Shown one piece after another: positions 34,999 through 44,400 of a stretch of DNA of 64,000 bases. The position numbers and the translations under genes are program-made. The stretch comes from Methanoculleus sp. (GTDB lineage: Archaea > Halobacteriota > Methanomicrobia > Methanomicrobiales > Methanoculleaceae). The stretch lies in NCBI GenBank assembly GCA_018433835.1, contig JAHDQM010000014.1, positions 91,866-155,865 on the forward strand. Direction: 5' to 3'. Below the pieces are notes generated by a model. That model was not told where the DNA came from. It made no database searches and worked only from the letters and a program-made list of their open reading frames with translations. Every line of letters begins with the position of its first letter. Within the stretch, counting starts at the first letter, position 1.

Positions 34999-37900
34999 AT
35001 GAGAATCAACAGACCATATATCACAGGAATTGTACTCTCTCTCGTGCTGCTGCTCGTCCTGGTGCCCGCGCCCGCGGCGGCCGACCAGTACGTGGGCGGC
35101 ATCCCGCTGCAGACCGTCGAAGAAGGCACCGTCTCCGGCGGACTATGGCACGATTCCTTCTTGGGGACTGTGCCGGTGCGCGAAGTTACTAAGGAATTCT
35201 CACTTCCTTCCTACACGGAGATCAAATGGGCGCGCCTCTACGTCGCCGTCTACTGCGGCCACATGCAGAACAACAATGAACATCGGGCAACCGTGAAGTT
35301 CAACGGCGGGTCCGGGATGCAGACGCTCGGCGTCGAGGAACTCCGGGTGCCGTACTCCTTCCCCGCAGATGGCGGGGACGGGCCGGTCTGGGTGAACAAC
35401 CACTGCAACCGGGTGACGAGCGATTACCTGATGTGGTACGACGTGACCAACCTCATCACCGACAGCAACCCGGTCGCCGAGGTGAAGACAGAGCAGCCGG
35501 AAGGCTACGCAGGACTTCGAGACGGGCGGATAAAACTCATCACGCTGGTCGTCGCCTACGACGACGGCGACGGCGACGAAGTACACTACTGGGTGAACCA
35601 GGGGCACGACGTCCACTCCTACTACGTCGAGGAGATACTTGACGAGACCTACACGGGGGAGACCGTCTTCGATACCGAGGACCTCCCGCAGTATGACGAC
35701 CGCATCCCCGCCGCCGAGTTCTCGACGATCTACCTTGCAAGCCAGGTGGGGGAGTTCACATTCAACATGGAACCGCTCGATGCCAACGACCCGCAGGGCA
35801 GCTACTCGGGGTACCAGACGTGGGACGTCTCCGACCTCATGGAGCCCGGGATGCCGAGCACGCTCACCTACACCCGCGACCTCAGCGTCAGCGGGAGCGG
35901 CGGCGGGTACATGGGTGCGTTCTTCAAGATCCCGCTCGCCCTCCTCTCGGTCCGCTACCCCGAAGAGGAGGTCGGGTCAATCCGGATGACCTCGGCGCCG
36001 GCCGGCGCGGCGATATTCCTCGACGACGAGCCGACCCAGTGGACGACGAACACGACGATCCCCGGCATCTCCGCCGGAGACCACTCGGTCAGGGTCGAGA
36101 TGGAGCGTTACCGGATACCCGACGACCAGTGGGTCACGGTGACCAAAGCGGTAAACGCCACGGTCCACTTCGATCTCGAACCGATCACGGGGAGCATCGA
36201 GGTGACGAGCGAGCCGGCCGGCGCATGGATCTACCTCAACGGGGAGAACATGTCGGTCGTGACCCCGGCGATGCTGGAGAACCTGATCATCGGCGACTAC
36301 ACGGTCGAGGTGAGGGGCGAGGCGGGTGAAGATTACCGGACGGTCACGGTCGGCGACGGCGAGACCACCACCGTCAACTTCGAACTCACGACCGGCGAGG
36401 GATCTGATGGGACGGGCGGCGGGGGAACCCCCCACTACGGCTACACAGGAAAGAGCCTGGACCTCGCCGTCTCGGATACCGTCCACGGAAACCTGACCTA
36501 CTACGAGTTCAGCAACTACACCGGGCTTATCCACACGGGTGAAAGCAAAGAATTCACAATCTCCGTCCCCGCCCCCACGAACGGCACGATAAACTATGCG
36601 CGGCTGTACATCTACACCACCTGGGGGCATGACGAGACGAGGAAAGAGGGCACCCCGGTCAGGATCAGTCTCGCAGTCGACGGGGCGACCATCGCAGCCG
36701 ACAAGGCCTACAACGACCGGAAGAACGAGGGGATCTACAACTACCTGCTGGAGACCCACGCGTTCAACGTCACCGGCATCAAGGACGGCATCGCCGGCGA
36801 ACACGTCGTGACGGTGAAAAACGACGGGAGGAAGGACGACGTCTTTGCAACCTACGGCGTCGGCCTCCTGGTCGTCACCGAAGACCCCGCCGAACCGGAG
36901 ATGACCTACTGGATCGCAGAGGGGTCGGATACGCTCTACGCCAACCCGGACTTCGGGACGACGTCTGAGGACTGCATCACGACGGCAGACTTCGACGAGC
37001 CCGTCGACCTCTCCGGCACGGGCGAGGCGCGCCTCATCCTTGTCACCACGGCCGGTTCGGGGATGGACGACGACGAACACCGGATCTACTTCAACGACGG
37101 CGAGTGGTTCAACCTGCTCACCGGCGGCTCGTCGGCGATCAGCGTGGAAGACCTGAACGTCAGGCCGTACCTCCGAAGGTCGGAGAACGAGGCGGGGATC
37201 CAGAGCCTCATCTCCACGACGAAAGGCGACTACATGGAGAACCGCGCCATCATCCTCGTCGTCAGGAAAGGCATGTCGCCCGAAGTTTCCGAGGTGAACG
37301 CCACGCCCACGTCGGTTGCGTCCGGAACCCCGACGACATCGTCCGGCGGCACCGGATCGCGGTTCACCCTCAACACGAGCAACGGCCGGATCGAGGCCGC
37401 GCACATCGTCGCCGGCGACGGCGCCGTTCAACTCCATATTCCCGAGGGGGCGACGATCACCGGAGGTTCCGGGAACCTCGTCCAGGCGATAACGCTGCAG
37501 AGGCTCGCGCCCGATGATGCGGAAGGCGTCGATCCGGCTTACACAGTCGGCAACGAGGATATGGTGAGCGACATCCCGCTCAGGCTGATCGTCTCCGTGA
37601 ACAAACCGGGAGGCGTAATTGCCAGGTACGACAACGCTTCGGCCGTCTGGCAGACCCTGGAGACCGCGGCCGATGCAACGGGAGGCAGCATCTCGGCAAA
37701 GATCCGGCAGGGAGGCGTTTATGCGGTGCAGTACGGTGAGGGCGACAGCGGCTCCGCAGAGAAGGTGCAAACCATCCAGACCGGAAAACTATCGGATGGT
37801 TTATCCGGTGTCGCCACGACCTTCCTCGGGCTGTTCAACATCAACCCCTCAGGTTCTCCTCCGACGGCGGAGCCCACGCAGGTCCCGGCCGACCCCGTAC

Positions 37901-39090
37901 CTACTCCCGACCCGGGGTCGGCAGCAGCTCCCATGTCCACGCCGACACCCGCCGTCGACCTCGCCGCGATGCGGTTCGACCTCTCGGTGCTCTCCGATCC
38001 GCCAGGGGCGCTTGTCGACCTCGACGGCGAGTACACCGGCAGGACGACACCCACCGCCTTCAAATCGCTTTCGGGCGGCAGCCATACAGTCCGGGTGTAC
38101 ATGGACGGCGCCGAACCAGTGGAGCGGGAGATCCTGCTCGAACGCGACGACGAGGTCGTGGTCGAGGTTCCGGCGAAGGCGTCCCCCGGCCTTCTCCGCA
38201 CCTGGGAGCAGAACCACTACGGGGGCGTTTACGTCGATTCGTTCCCGAAAGGAGCGGATATTTACGTCGATGGCCGCAAGACGGACCGGGTGACTCCCTG
38301 TGTCATCTACGGACTGAAAGAGGGACTGCACACCATCAAGGTGAAGAAAGAGAAAACCGCGTTCAGCTCCGAAAAAGAACGGGCCTGGATCGAGAGAAAC
38401 GTCATGAACCGGGTGACGTTTCCCACCGGCAACGCGGAGTTGACGCGTTCGATCACGTTCGAGTCGGACGAGTACGCCCAGAAACAGTTCTCGCTCAACG
38501 GCAGGTACCTGGGCGACAGGTTCTCGAAGACAGTCGAGGTCAGGGGACTCATGGGGGCATATCTCACCGTCCATGACGGCGGGAGTTACCTGACGCACAG
38601 AATATCCCCCTTCGTCGAGTCAAACGACACCGTGAACGCCGTGTTCTCCGAAGCAACCTGCAGCCTTCTCGTGACGTCGGCGCCAGCGGGGGCGGCGATA
38701 TCGGTCGACGGGTTCCAGACCGGCTTTGCCACGCCGTATGTCGTGAACAACATCTCGGAGGGTAAACACCTGGTCTCGGTCTCAAAGCAGGGGTATATCA
38801 CCGGGGAACGGGAGATCCTGCTGACGAACGGCTCCGGCGACGCCACGGTGGAGGTCGCCCTCGAGCCCTATACCTGGGGGTCGCTTGAGGTCTCAAGCGA
38901 CCCTGTGGGCGCCAGAATATACCTCTTCGGCCGGGATACCGGGGAAGTGACGCCCTACACCTTCCACTATCTCAATATAGGCAGCTATTCGGTGAAGGTG
39001 GTGGGGAAGAACGCATCGACGACGATGGAGGACGTGCTGGTCTCCCCGTATGCGACCACAGGGTGCCATGCGGATCTTACAGGGGAGTGA
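34999..39090 (+). CDS. Large secreted DUF3344/PEGA protein, 1363 residues
   Basis: A signal peptide (1-29) is followed by a DUF3344 domain (about 30-325: WARLYVAVYCGHMQNNNEHR, HYWVNQGHDVHSYYVEE). Two PEGA repeats follow (about 328-470: GSIRMTSAPAGAAIFLDD, GSIEVTSEPAGAWIYLNG), then a second DUF3344 domain (about 480-760) and a PGF-pre-PGF-like domain (about 790-915). A Pro/Thr linker (about 950-985) leads to a series of PEGA or PEGA-like repeats to the end (VLSDPPGALVDLDGEYTG, VTSAPAGAAISVDGFQTG, VSSDPVGARIYLFGRDTG). No C-terminal membrane helix or sorting tail exists. It lies 4 nt after the permease, so it belongs to the same operon. PEGA repeats are common in archaeal cell-surface proteins, probably binding polymers. 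The function is unknown. Confidence 0.88.
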   Translation: MRINRPYITGIVLSLVLLLVLVPAPAAADQYVGGIPLQTVEEGTVSGGLWHDSFLGTVPVREVTKEFSLPSYTEIKWARLYVAVYCGHMQNNNEHRATVKFNGGSGMQTLGVEELRVPYSFPADGGDGPVWVNNHCNRVTSDYLMWYDVTNLITDSNPVAEVKTEQPEGYAGLRDGRIKLITLVVAYDDGDGDEVHYWVNQGHDVHSYYVEEILDETYTGETVFDTEDLPQYDDRIPAAEFSTIYLASQVGEFTFNMEPLDANDPQGSYSGYQTWDVSDLMEPGMPSTLTYTRDLSVSGSGGGYMGAFFKIPLALLSVRYPEEEVGSIRMTSAPAGAAIFLDDEPTQWTTNTTIPGISAGDHSVRVEMERYRIPDDQWVTVTKAVNATVHFDLEPITGSIEVTSEPAGAWIYLNGENMSVVTPAMLENLIIGDYTVEVRGEAGEDYRTVTVGDGETTTVNFELTTGEGSDGTGGGGTPHYGYTGKSLDLAVSDTVHGNLTYYEFSNYTGLIHTGESKEFTISVPAPTNGTINYARLYIYTTWGHDETRKEGTPVRISLAVDGATIAADKAYNDRKNEGIYNYLLETHAFNVTGIKDGIAGEHVVTVKNDGRKDDVFATYGVGLLVVTEDPAEPEMTYWIAEGSDTLYANPDFGTTSEDCITTADFDEPVDLSGTGEARLILVTTAGSGMDDDEHRIYFNDGEWFNLLTGGSSAISVEDLNVRPYLRRSENEAGIQSLISTTKGDYMENRAIILVVRKGMSPEVSEVNATPTSVASGTPTTSSGGTGSRFTLNTSNGRIEAAHIVAGDGAVQLHIPEGATITGGSGNLVQAITLQRLAPDDAEGVDPAYTVGNEDMVSDIPLRLIVSVNKPGGVIARYDNASAVWQTLETAADATGGSISAKIRQGGVYAVQYGEGDSGSAEKVQTIQTGKLSDGLSGVATTFLGLFNINPSGSPPTAEPTQVPADPVPTPDPGSAAAPMSTPTPAVDLAAMRFDLSVLSDPPGALVDLDGEYTGRTTPTAFKSLSGGSHTVRVYMDGAEPVEREILLERDDEVVVEVPAKASPGLLRTWEQNHYGGVYVDSFPKGADIYVDGRKTDRVTPCVIYGLKEGLHTIKVKKEKTAFSSEKERAWIERNVMNRVTFPTGNAELTRSITFESDEYAQKQFSLNGRYLGDRFSKTVEVRGLMGAYLTVHDGGSYLTHRISPFVESNDTVNAVFSEATCSLLVTSAPAGAAISVDGFQTGFATPYVVNNISEGKHLVSVSKQGYITGEREILLTNGSGDATVEVALEPYTWGSLEVSSDPVGARIYLFGRDTGEVTPYTFHYLNIGSYSVKVVGKNASTTMEDVLVSPYATTGCHADLTGE

Positions 39091-39650
39091 GGGGTCCCCA
39101 GCCATCTCGTTTTTTCCGGGGCAGACCGGTGCGGGTTTCAGCCCCACGCTTCCCCGGCCGTGCAGCTCCGTGCGATTGTTCCGGTAGTGCGCCTGCAGCA
39201 TCGCATCCCGGCAGAATAATCGTGCATGAGTACAAAGAATACAGCTGGCCCTGTTCTTTTTCAACCATCTCCATGTTGGATCTACAGGGCCATCTTCCTG
39301 CGCCGGGATGGAGACGTCACTTCTCCCGGCGCAGCCGCACGCACGTTTCTCCGGGGCCGGGCTCGCCCGGCGTTTTGAGGACACTCTTCTACAGAGATGC
39401 GATCGAACTGATGTATCCCGCACCCGGGGCCTCTGCAGTTGACGGATGTCTCTCCGGAGCGTGACGGCATCCCCCGGGGCGGGGAGGTTGCTTTTGGACC
39501 GCCCGATGCGGTCCCGGTAGGTTTTCATGCGCCCGGCTGTTCTTGACCCGCGCCGGACATAGCCTCCCCGGCACTGATACCGGACGATACTGATCGGTAG
39601 CAAAAATATCTATATTATAATTACATATTAAAGTTTAAGCGAATAAATTT

Positions 39651-39663
39651 CATATAAAATATT
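39651..39663 (+). promoter_or_regulatory. Strong TATA element before the single DUF3344 gene
   Basis: CATATAAAATATT lies in a 90-nt AT-rich block. Transcription from it would start near 39690 and give a leader of about 60 nt containing the hairpin at 39694-39714. Confidence 0.55.
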
Positions 39664-39693
39664 AAATAGTAAGGCTTTTATCATACTAAAGCG

Positions 39694-39714
39694 ATCCCCC
39701 TCCTGCCGGGGGAT
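39694..39714 (+). promoter_or_regulatory. 5'-leader stem-loop
   Basis: ATCCCCC (39694-39700) and GGGGGAT (39708-39714) are exact reverse complements around a 7-nt loop. If transcription starts near 39690, the hairpin is at the very 5' end of the mRNA, where it could protect the transcript. Confidence 0.5.
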
Positions 39715-39750
39715 GGCCCCGGACATCAAACCAACATGGAGATGGAAAGT

Positions 39751-40701
39751 ATGAAAACAACCAGACAGTGCATGCTGACCGGCATGCTCGTGCTGATAGT
39801 AGCATGCATGCTCGCAGCACCGGTATCAGCGGATGATGCATATCTCGGGACACCGCCGGTAACGGAACTGAGCGGTACAGTCAACGGGGGTGTTGATGTC
39901 CTGTTCTGTAACACATGGAAGACCACCAACCCGATTGACACCGATGACGCCTGGGCAAATTTCACGCTGGAGGTCAATCCCGCGAACGTCGACATGCAGT
40001 TTGCACACCTGTACGTCGTGGTATACAGTGGAAACATGACCGCCAACTACGAAGGAACCGAGACAGTGGAGATGTACAGAAACGGAGGGAACGCGGTCAC
40101 ACTGGCAGACGCCCAGCCACTGGATCTGGAATACGATCCTGAAACCGGAACTGCGTACAACACAACGGTATCTGCTCCGTTTACTGATCTGTCCAGAGTC
40201 ACCAGTGACTATGTCTCTGTCTTCGACGTGAAGGACTACCTGACCAACCAGGACATCGACGTGTACGTTCAGACAACGAACGAGACCGGAAGATTCGACG
40301 GCCGGATCAAGGAGGTCAAGCTGGTCTACGGCTGGAACGTGACATCCGGTTCGAGTGGCGACACCCAGTACTGGGTGAACGAAGGCCACGACCCGATGAC
40401 CAAGTACATCGGCACGTACACCGACAACAAGACGTGGTTCAACGGTACTACAGATCCTGAGGAATTCACTGCAGAGCTGTGGGTGGACTACCTGGCCTCG
40501 GCCAGCGGGACGTACACCTGGAACGGTAATGCAATCACCCCCACTGTAACTCAGGGGACCTACGCAGGGCTTGGATACCTGACATGGACTGATGAGCAGC
40601 AGCCCCCTTACGTGCTAGAGAACAATGTCCTCACGTACGACCGGTCGGGCAGCTGGTATAAGATCATCACAGCAGTATTCACCCTTAAGGAGACGACATA
40701 G
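39751..40701 (+). CDS. Secreted DUF3344 protein, probably abundant
   Basis: This 316-residue protein has a signal peptide (about residues 1-27, AAPVSA) followed by one DUF3344 domain: DMQFAHLYVVVYSGNMTANY, RVTSDYVSVFDVKDYLTNQD, TQYWVNEGHDPMTKYIG and VLTYDRSGSWYKIITAVFTL at the end. It has about a dozen N-glycosylation sequons and is acidic. No C-terminal anchor is present. Codon choice is restricted (AAC, GAC, TAC, ACC dominate) and the gene has its own strong promoter, a 5' hairpin and a 3' hairpin, together typical of a highly expressed surface component. ATG 39751 is preferred over ATG 39736 because GGAG at 39738 then serves as ribosome binding site. Confidence 0.85.
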   Translation: MKTTRQCMLTGMLVLIVACMLAAPVSADDAYLGTPPVTELSGTVNGGVDVLFCNTWKTTNPIDTDDAWANFTLEVNPANVDMQFAHLYVVVYSGNMTANYEGTETVEMYRNGGNAVTLADAQPLDLEYDPETGTAYNTTVSAPFTDLSRVTSDYVSVFDVKDYLTNQDIDVYVQTTNETGRFDGRIKEVKLVYGWNVTSGSSGDTQYWVNEGHDPMTKYIGTYTDNKTWFNGTTDPEEFTAELWVDYLASASGTYTWNGNAITPTVTQGTYAGLGYLTWTDEQQPPYVLENNVLTYDRSGSWYKIITAVFTLKETT

Positions 40702-40773
40702 TTCCATCGGAAGAATACCGGCCGGCGAAGAGCCTTAAAATGCCTCTTCCTGCCGGGACCCGAGGGTTCACAC

Positions 40774-40799
40774 GGCCCCTGCATCTATATGCGGGGGCC
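40774..40799 (+). terminator. Stem-loop downstream of the single DUF3344 gene
   Basis: GGCCCCTGCAT and ATGCGGGGGCC form an 11-bp stem with one mismatch and a CTAT loop, about 72 nt after the stop codon. It probably sets the 3' end of the mRNA. Confidence 0.5.
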
Positions 40800-40896
40800 G
40801 GCCACTCCTCATAGAACATCGCGTTGACAGGCACGGCAGCGAGCAGTTGCCCAGCAGTCACACCAGGGCCCACAGGACATGACCCTGGGTATGAAA

Positions 40897-41070
40897 CTTC
40901 ACATTTCTCATCGAGGTTGTCCCAAAAGGATCTGTGATCCTCCGGTACACCCTGATTGAAACACTTATATCCACGGGATCTGCCATCTGAACCATATCCT
41001 AGGCTGGAAGGGTGAAACGGCCTTCCATAGGGTATCGCACCTTCGCACCTGGCGGTGCTCACATTCGCGA
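40897..41070 (-). repeat. Dispersed repeat R3, copy 2 (inverted)
   Basis: Read on the minus strand it aligns with 19903-20080 over its whole length, with GGTGCGAAGGTGCGATACCC identical in both. Confidence 0.7.
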
Positions 41071-41292
41071 GCTCTGCCGCGGCCTCCACACTCGGGGCGG
41101 CGCGCGAACCCCGGTTCGATTCGCAAGGTGCGTGGGCCACCTGTCGGCCCGGGTTGTTCCGGTACTCGCGGGACGTTGGGGAAAACCGGTTCCTGGGTGC
41201 ATCTCCCTTCCAGAGTATTACGGAAATGTGATTTACACACCTAAGATAATAATAAATTTATAAATATTATGATCTAGTATGAACGATCTCAA

Positions 41293-41306
41293 TTTATATA
41301 TTATTA
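41293..41306 (+). promoter_or_regulatory. TATA element of the giant surface-protein gene
   Basis: TTTATATATTATTA in an AT-rich block, 112-125 nt before ATG 41418, implying a leader of about 90 nt. AAAAAAGGAGCTGG directly before the start is the ribosome binding site. Confidence 0.5.
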
Positions 41307-41417
41307 AGTGGCATCCCCTACTCACCCCATTTTACCATCGGTGCTCCTCTGATCGCCGGACCGGAGCGCCGGTGTATCGGGCGACATGAAACGATGAAAA
41401 AAGGAGCTGGATGAAAA

Positions 41418-44400
41418 ATGCAACGAACATTTCAGATCTTCTGTATCGCAATTCTGCTGTGCATGAGCGCACTGGCCGCACCCGTCGCGGCGGCGACCCT
41501 GACCGTCGCGGCGGACGGGAGCGGGGACTACACATCCGTCAAGGCAGCTGTCGATGCAGCATCGCAGGAAGACATGATATATATCAAAAGCGGGATCTAC
41601 TCTGAGTCAACTCAGATCATCGTCAGTAACCCCGACATCACGATCAGGGGAGAAGGCGCCGATAAAGTCACCCTGATTCTTGGAGGAAACCCCATGTCCC
41701 TTCAGGCATCCGGGTGCCATGTGGAGGATCTGAAATTTCAGGGCCACATATCCGGGATATTAATTGAAAATACTGCTCCAAATTGTGTCGTCAGGAATAA
41801 TCTATTTGTAAATCCCGATGTTGCTGTAACAGTTAGATCGTCGTACAATATTGTCGATAATAACGTAATTCTTAACCCAGTGCAAACATATGGAGGCGTT
41901 TATGTTATTAGTACTGCAGAATTTAATGTCATCCACAATAATACCATTTCAGGAGCGACAGGCAGTTACGGTGCATACCTGCGGGGTGCATCCAACCTTT
42001 TTGAAAACAACACAATCAAGGACGGATCGTCATACGGGTTGTATGTCCGGGGAGGAAACAACACAATCACAAGGAACTCAATAGTCAATAATACCGATGC
42101 AGGTATCAGAGTATACAGCGCAGGCCCTGACAACCGCATCTACCTGAATACCGTCAGCGGCAACGCCGGGACGGTAGTCCTAGGAAGCACCCCGCCGACA
42201 AGCATCTTCTGGGTCTCGCCCGACCCGGTCGATTACACCTACAACGGCACGCCGCGGTCTGCCATCCTGGGCAACTACTGGGGCAGCGACTATTCCGGCG
42301 GGGATGCCGACGGAGATGGGATCGGTGATGAGGTCTTCACGGTTCCCGACAGTCTCGGGAGCGACACCGCCCCACTCATGGGCGTCTGGCAGAACGGCAC
42401 CATTCTTGACGGCGGGCCGGCCACGATCCCACCGTTCGCCGAATTTACTGCAACCCCCACGTCCGGGCAGGCACCCCTGACCGTTACATTCACATCGTAT
42501 TCCTCCGGGCCCGGGATGATTACTTCCTATGCCTGGGACTTCGAGAACAACGGTGCCATCGACAGCACGGAACAGAACCCGTCCCATATCTACACCGCCG
42601 GCGGGCTCTACACGGTCAACCTCACCGTGACCGGACCTGCCGGGTCGGATACCATGGTGAAGACAGGTTATATCACCGTGATCTCTGCGGGTGCAGACCT
42701 CGCAGTCTCTGCCGGGCCAACGTCCGCTTCCTCACCCTACCCGGATCTCTTCGCCCACTACTCGCCCAACACCATCAGTGCAACGATCACTAACGCCGGG
42801 ACCGAAGATGCCACCGGATTCGACGTTACGTTCCTGGTCGACGGGAACGGCACGACAGTGAATGTTCCGGAAGGGCTGGCCGCAGGGAACAGCACCGTCG
42901 TGAGTGTCGCGGACTCAGCGGATCGGCGTGTCGGCGATTCGGTCCCGATCATGGTCACGGTCGATGCGGAGAACGCGATCGCCGAGAGCGATGAAACCAA
43001 CAACCAGTACACATATGAGGCGGCAGTCATCTACAACGGCTATGCAGGCTGGCGATGGGGTGACGGCCCGGACATCACGACCAAACGAATCTACGAACTC
43101 AAAGGCGACGTTCTGCATTCCTTCGGGGATAGTGACTACACCGGAATCGACACCACCGGCTCGACGATAACCTGGACTGAAACGGATCTACCCATTCCCG
43201 AGGGAGCAACAGTGAAGGAAGCACGGCTGTACGTGCCCTACACCTGGGACAAACAGAACTGGTATGCTCCCGACAACGTCACCATGACCTTCAATGGAGC
43301 CACCATACCGTATGAAACTCATTATGGGGAGAGTAAGAACTGGGGTACATACCCTGAACCGTTTGGTTTGATGATCTACAATGTGACCGACCAGTTTGAC
43401 CCTGCCGGCAACAACGCATTTATGAATACAACCGGCCGGAGCCCCTACTACGGGTATCTCCCCATCCGGGGAATGAACCTTGTGGTCGTTTATGAGGACA
43501 CGAACTCAACCGAGAAGCTGATCTACCTCAATGACGGGTTCGATATGCTCTTTGCGAGCTCTATTTACTATACGACCCCGGAGACAGCCACAGCATACGC
43601 ACCGTTCACCGGTGCCGGGATCGCCATGGACCGGGTGGAAGCCGCGACACTGACGACATCGGTAACCCGTGGAAGTGCCCGGGGTATGATGCTGTTCAAC
43701 GGGGTCTCCTATCCCTCCTACTGGGCACCCGGACAGGGCGAAATCGGGCTGAACACGACCGACATCACGCCGTACCTCACCGCTGCCAACAACACCGTGA
43801 TGTTCCGGAGCCAGAACGAAGGGCTTGGTATCGAAGCGTACCTGGCGATCCTCAAGGTCGACTACCGGGGAGAGGCAACCATCCCGGTCGCGAACTTCAC
43901 GGCGAACGTGACCAATGGCGACGCGCCGCTTGCGGTGCAGTTCAACGACACCTCGACCGGTTCGCCGACCGCGTGGACCTGGGACTTTGAGAACAACGGC
44001 ATGATCGACAGCACCGAGCGGAACCCCGTCTGGACCTATGCGTCCGCCGGGAACTACTCGGTCAACCTCACGGTCACGAACGCCGCCGGCACTGACACAA
44101 AAGTGAAGACCGACTACATCACGGTCACGGGATCTTCCCTCCCCTGGCAGGACCCCTGCGAATCGCTTGACGAATGGACCTGCATTAACAGTGATCTGAT
44201 TAACACGACGGTCTATGAAGGAAACTACAGCATAGGCTGTGATCCAAGTCAGTTCACATCTGGATCTGATATATACGCCTCCGCTGAAAGGAAGATCGAT
44301 ATCCCAGAAGGAGCAAAGACTCTTCGCTTTGAGGCATTGTCGTTATCGACCAACTATGTCTACAACAGCTGGGTAAAAGTCTTCCTGGATGGCGATGAGA

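Larger units (their letters stand above)
39091..39750. other. Intergenic region, 660 nt, with terminator, promoter and leader hairpin
   Basis: No gene is supported. A T-run at 39110-39115 (CTCGTTTTTTCC), 20 nt after the large gene, is a likely terminator. The stretch 39600-39690 is very AT-rich, and the best TATA box is CATATAAAATATT at 39651-39663. The middle, GC-rich part holds open frames on the minus strand that resemble nothing. Confidence 0.5.
40702..41417. other. Intergenic region, 716 nt, with inverted copy of repeat R3
   Basis: No intact gene. The minus strand from about 41070 down to 40897 carries repeat R3, and beyond it (about 40890-40810) a GQLLAAVPVNA-like stretch that recalls a signal peptide. 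This is probably a relic of a surface-protein gene in the opposite direction. The right part, 41228-41310, is AT-rich promoter sequence for the giant gene. Confidence 0.55.

Noticed and set aside
35977..37770. A 597-codon minus-strand frame
   Set aside because: It is the shadow of the DUF3344/PEGA gene, with Val/Asp/Arg-rich complement sequence and no motifs.
38893..39603. Minus-strand frame of 236 codons after the large DUF3344/PEGA gene
   Set aside because: The part over the gene is antisense to PEGA repeats and the remainder has no recognisable features.
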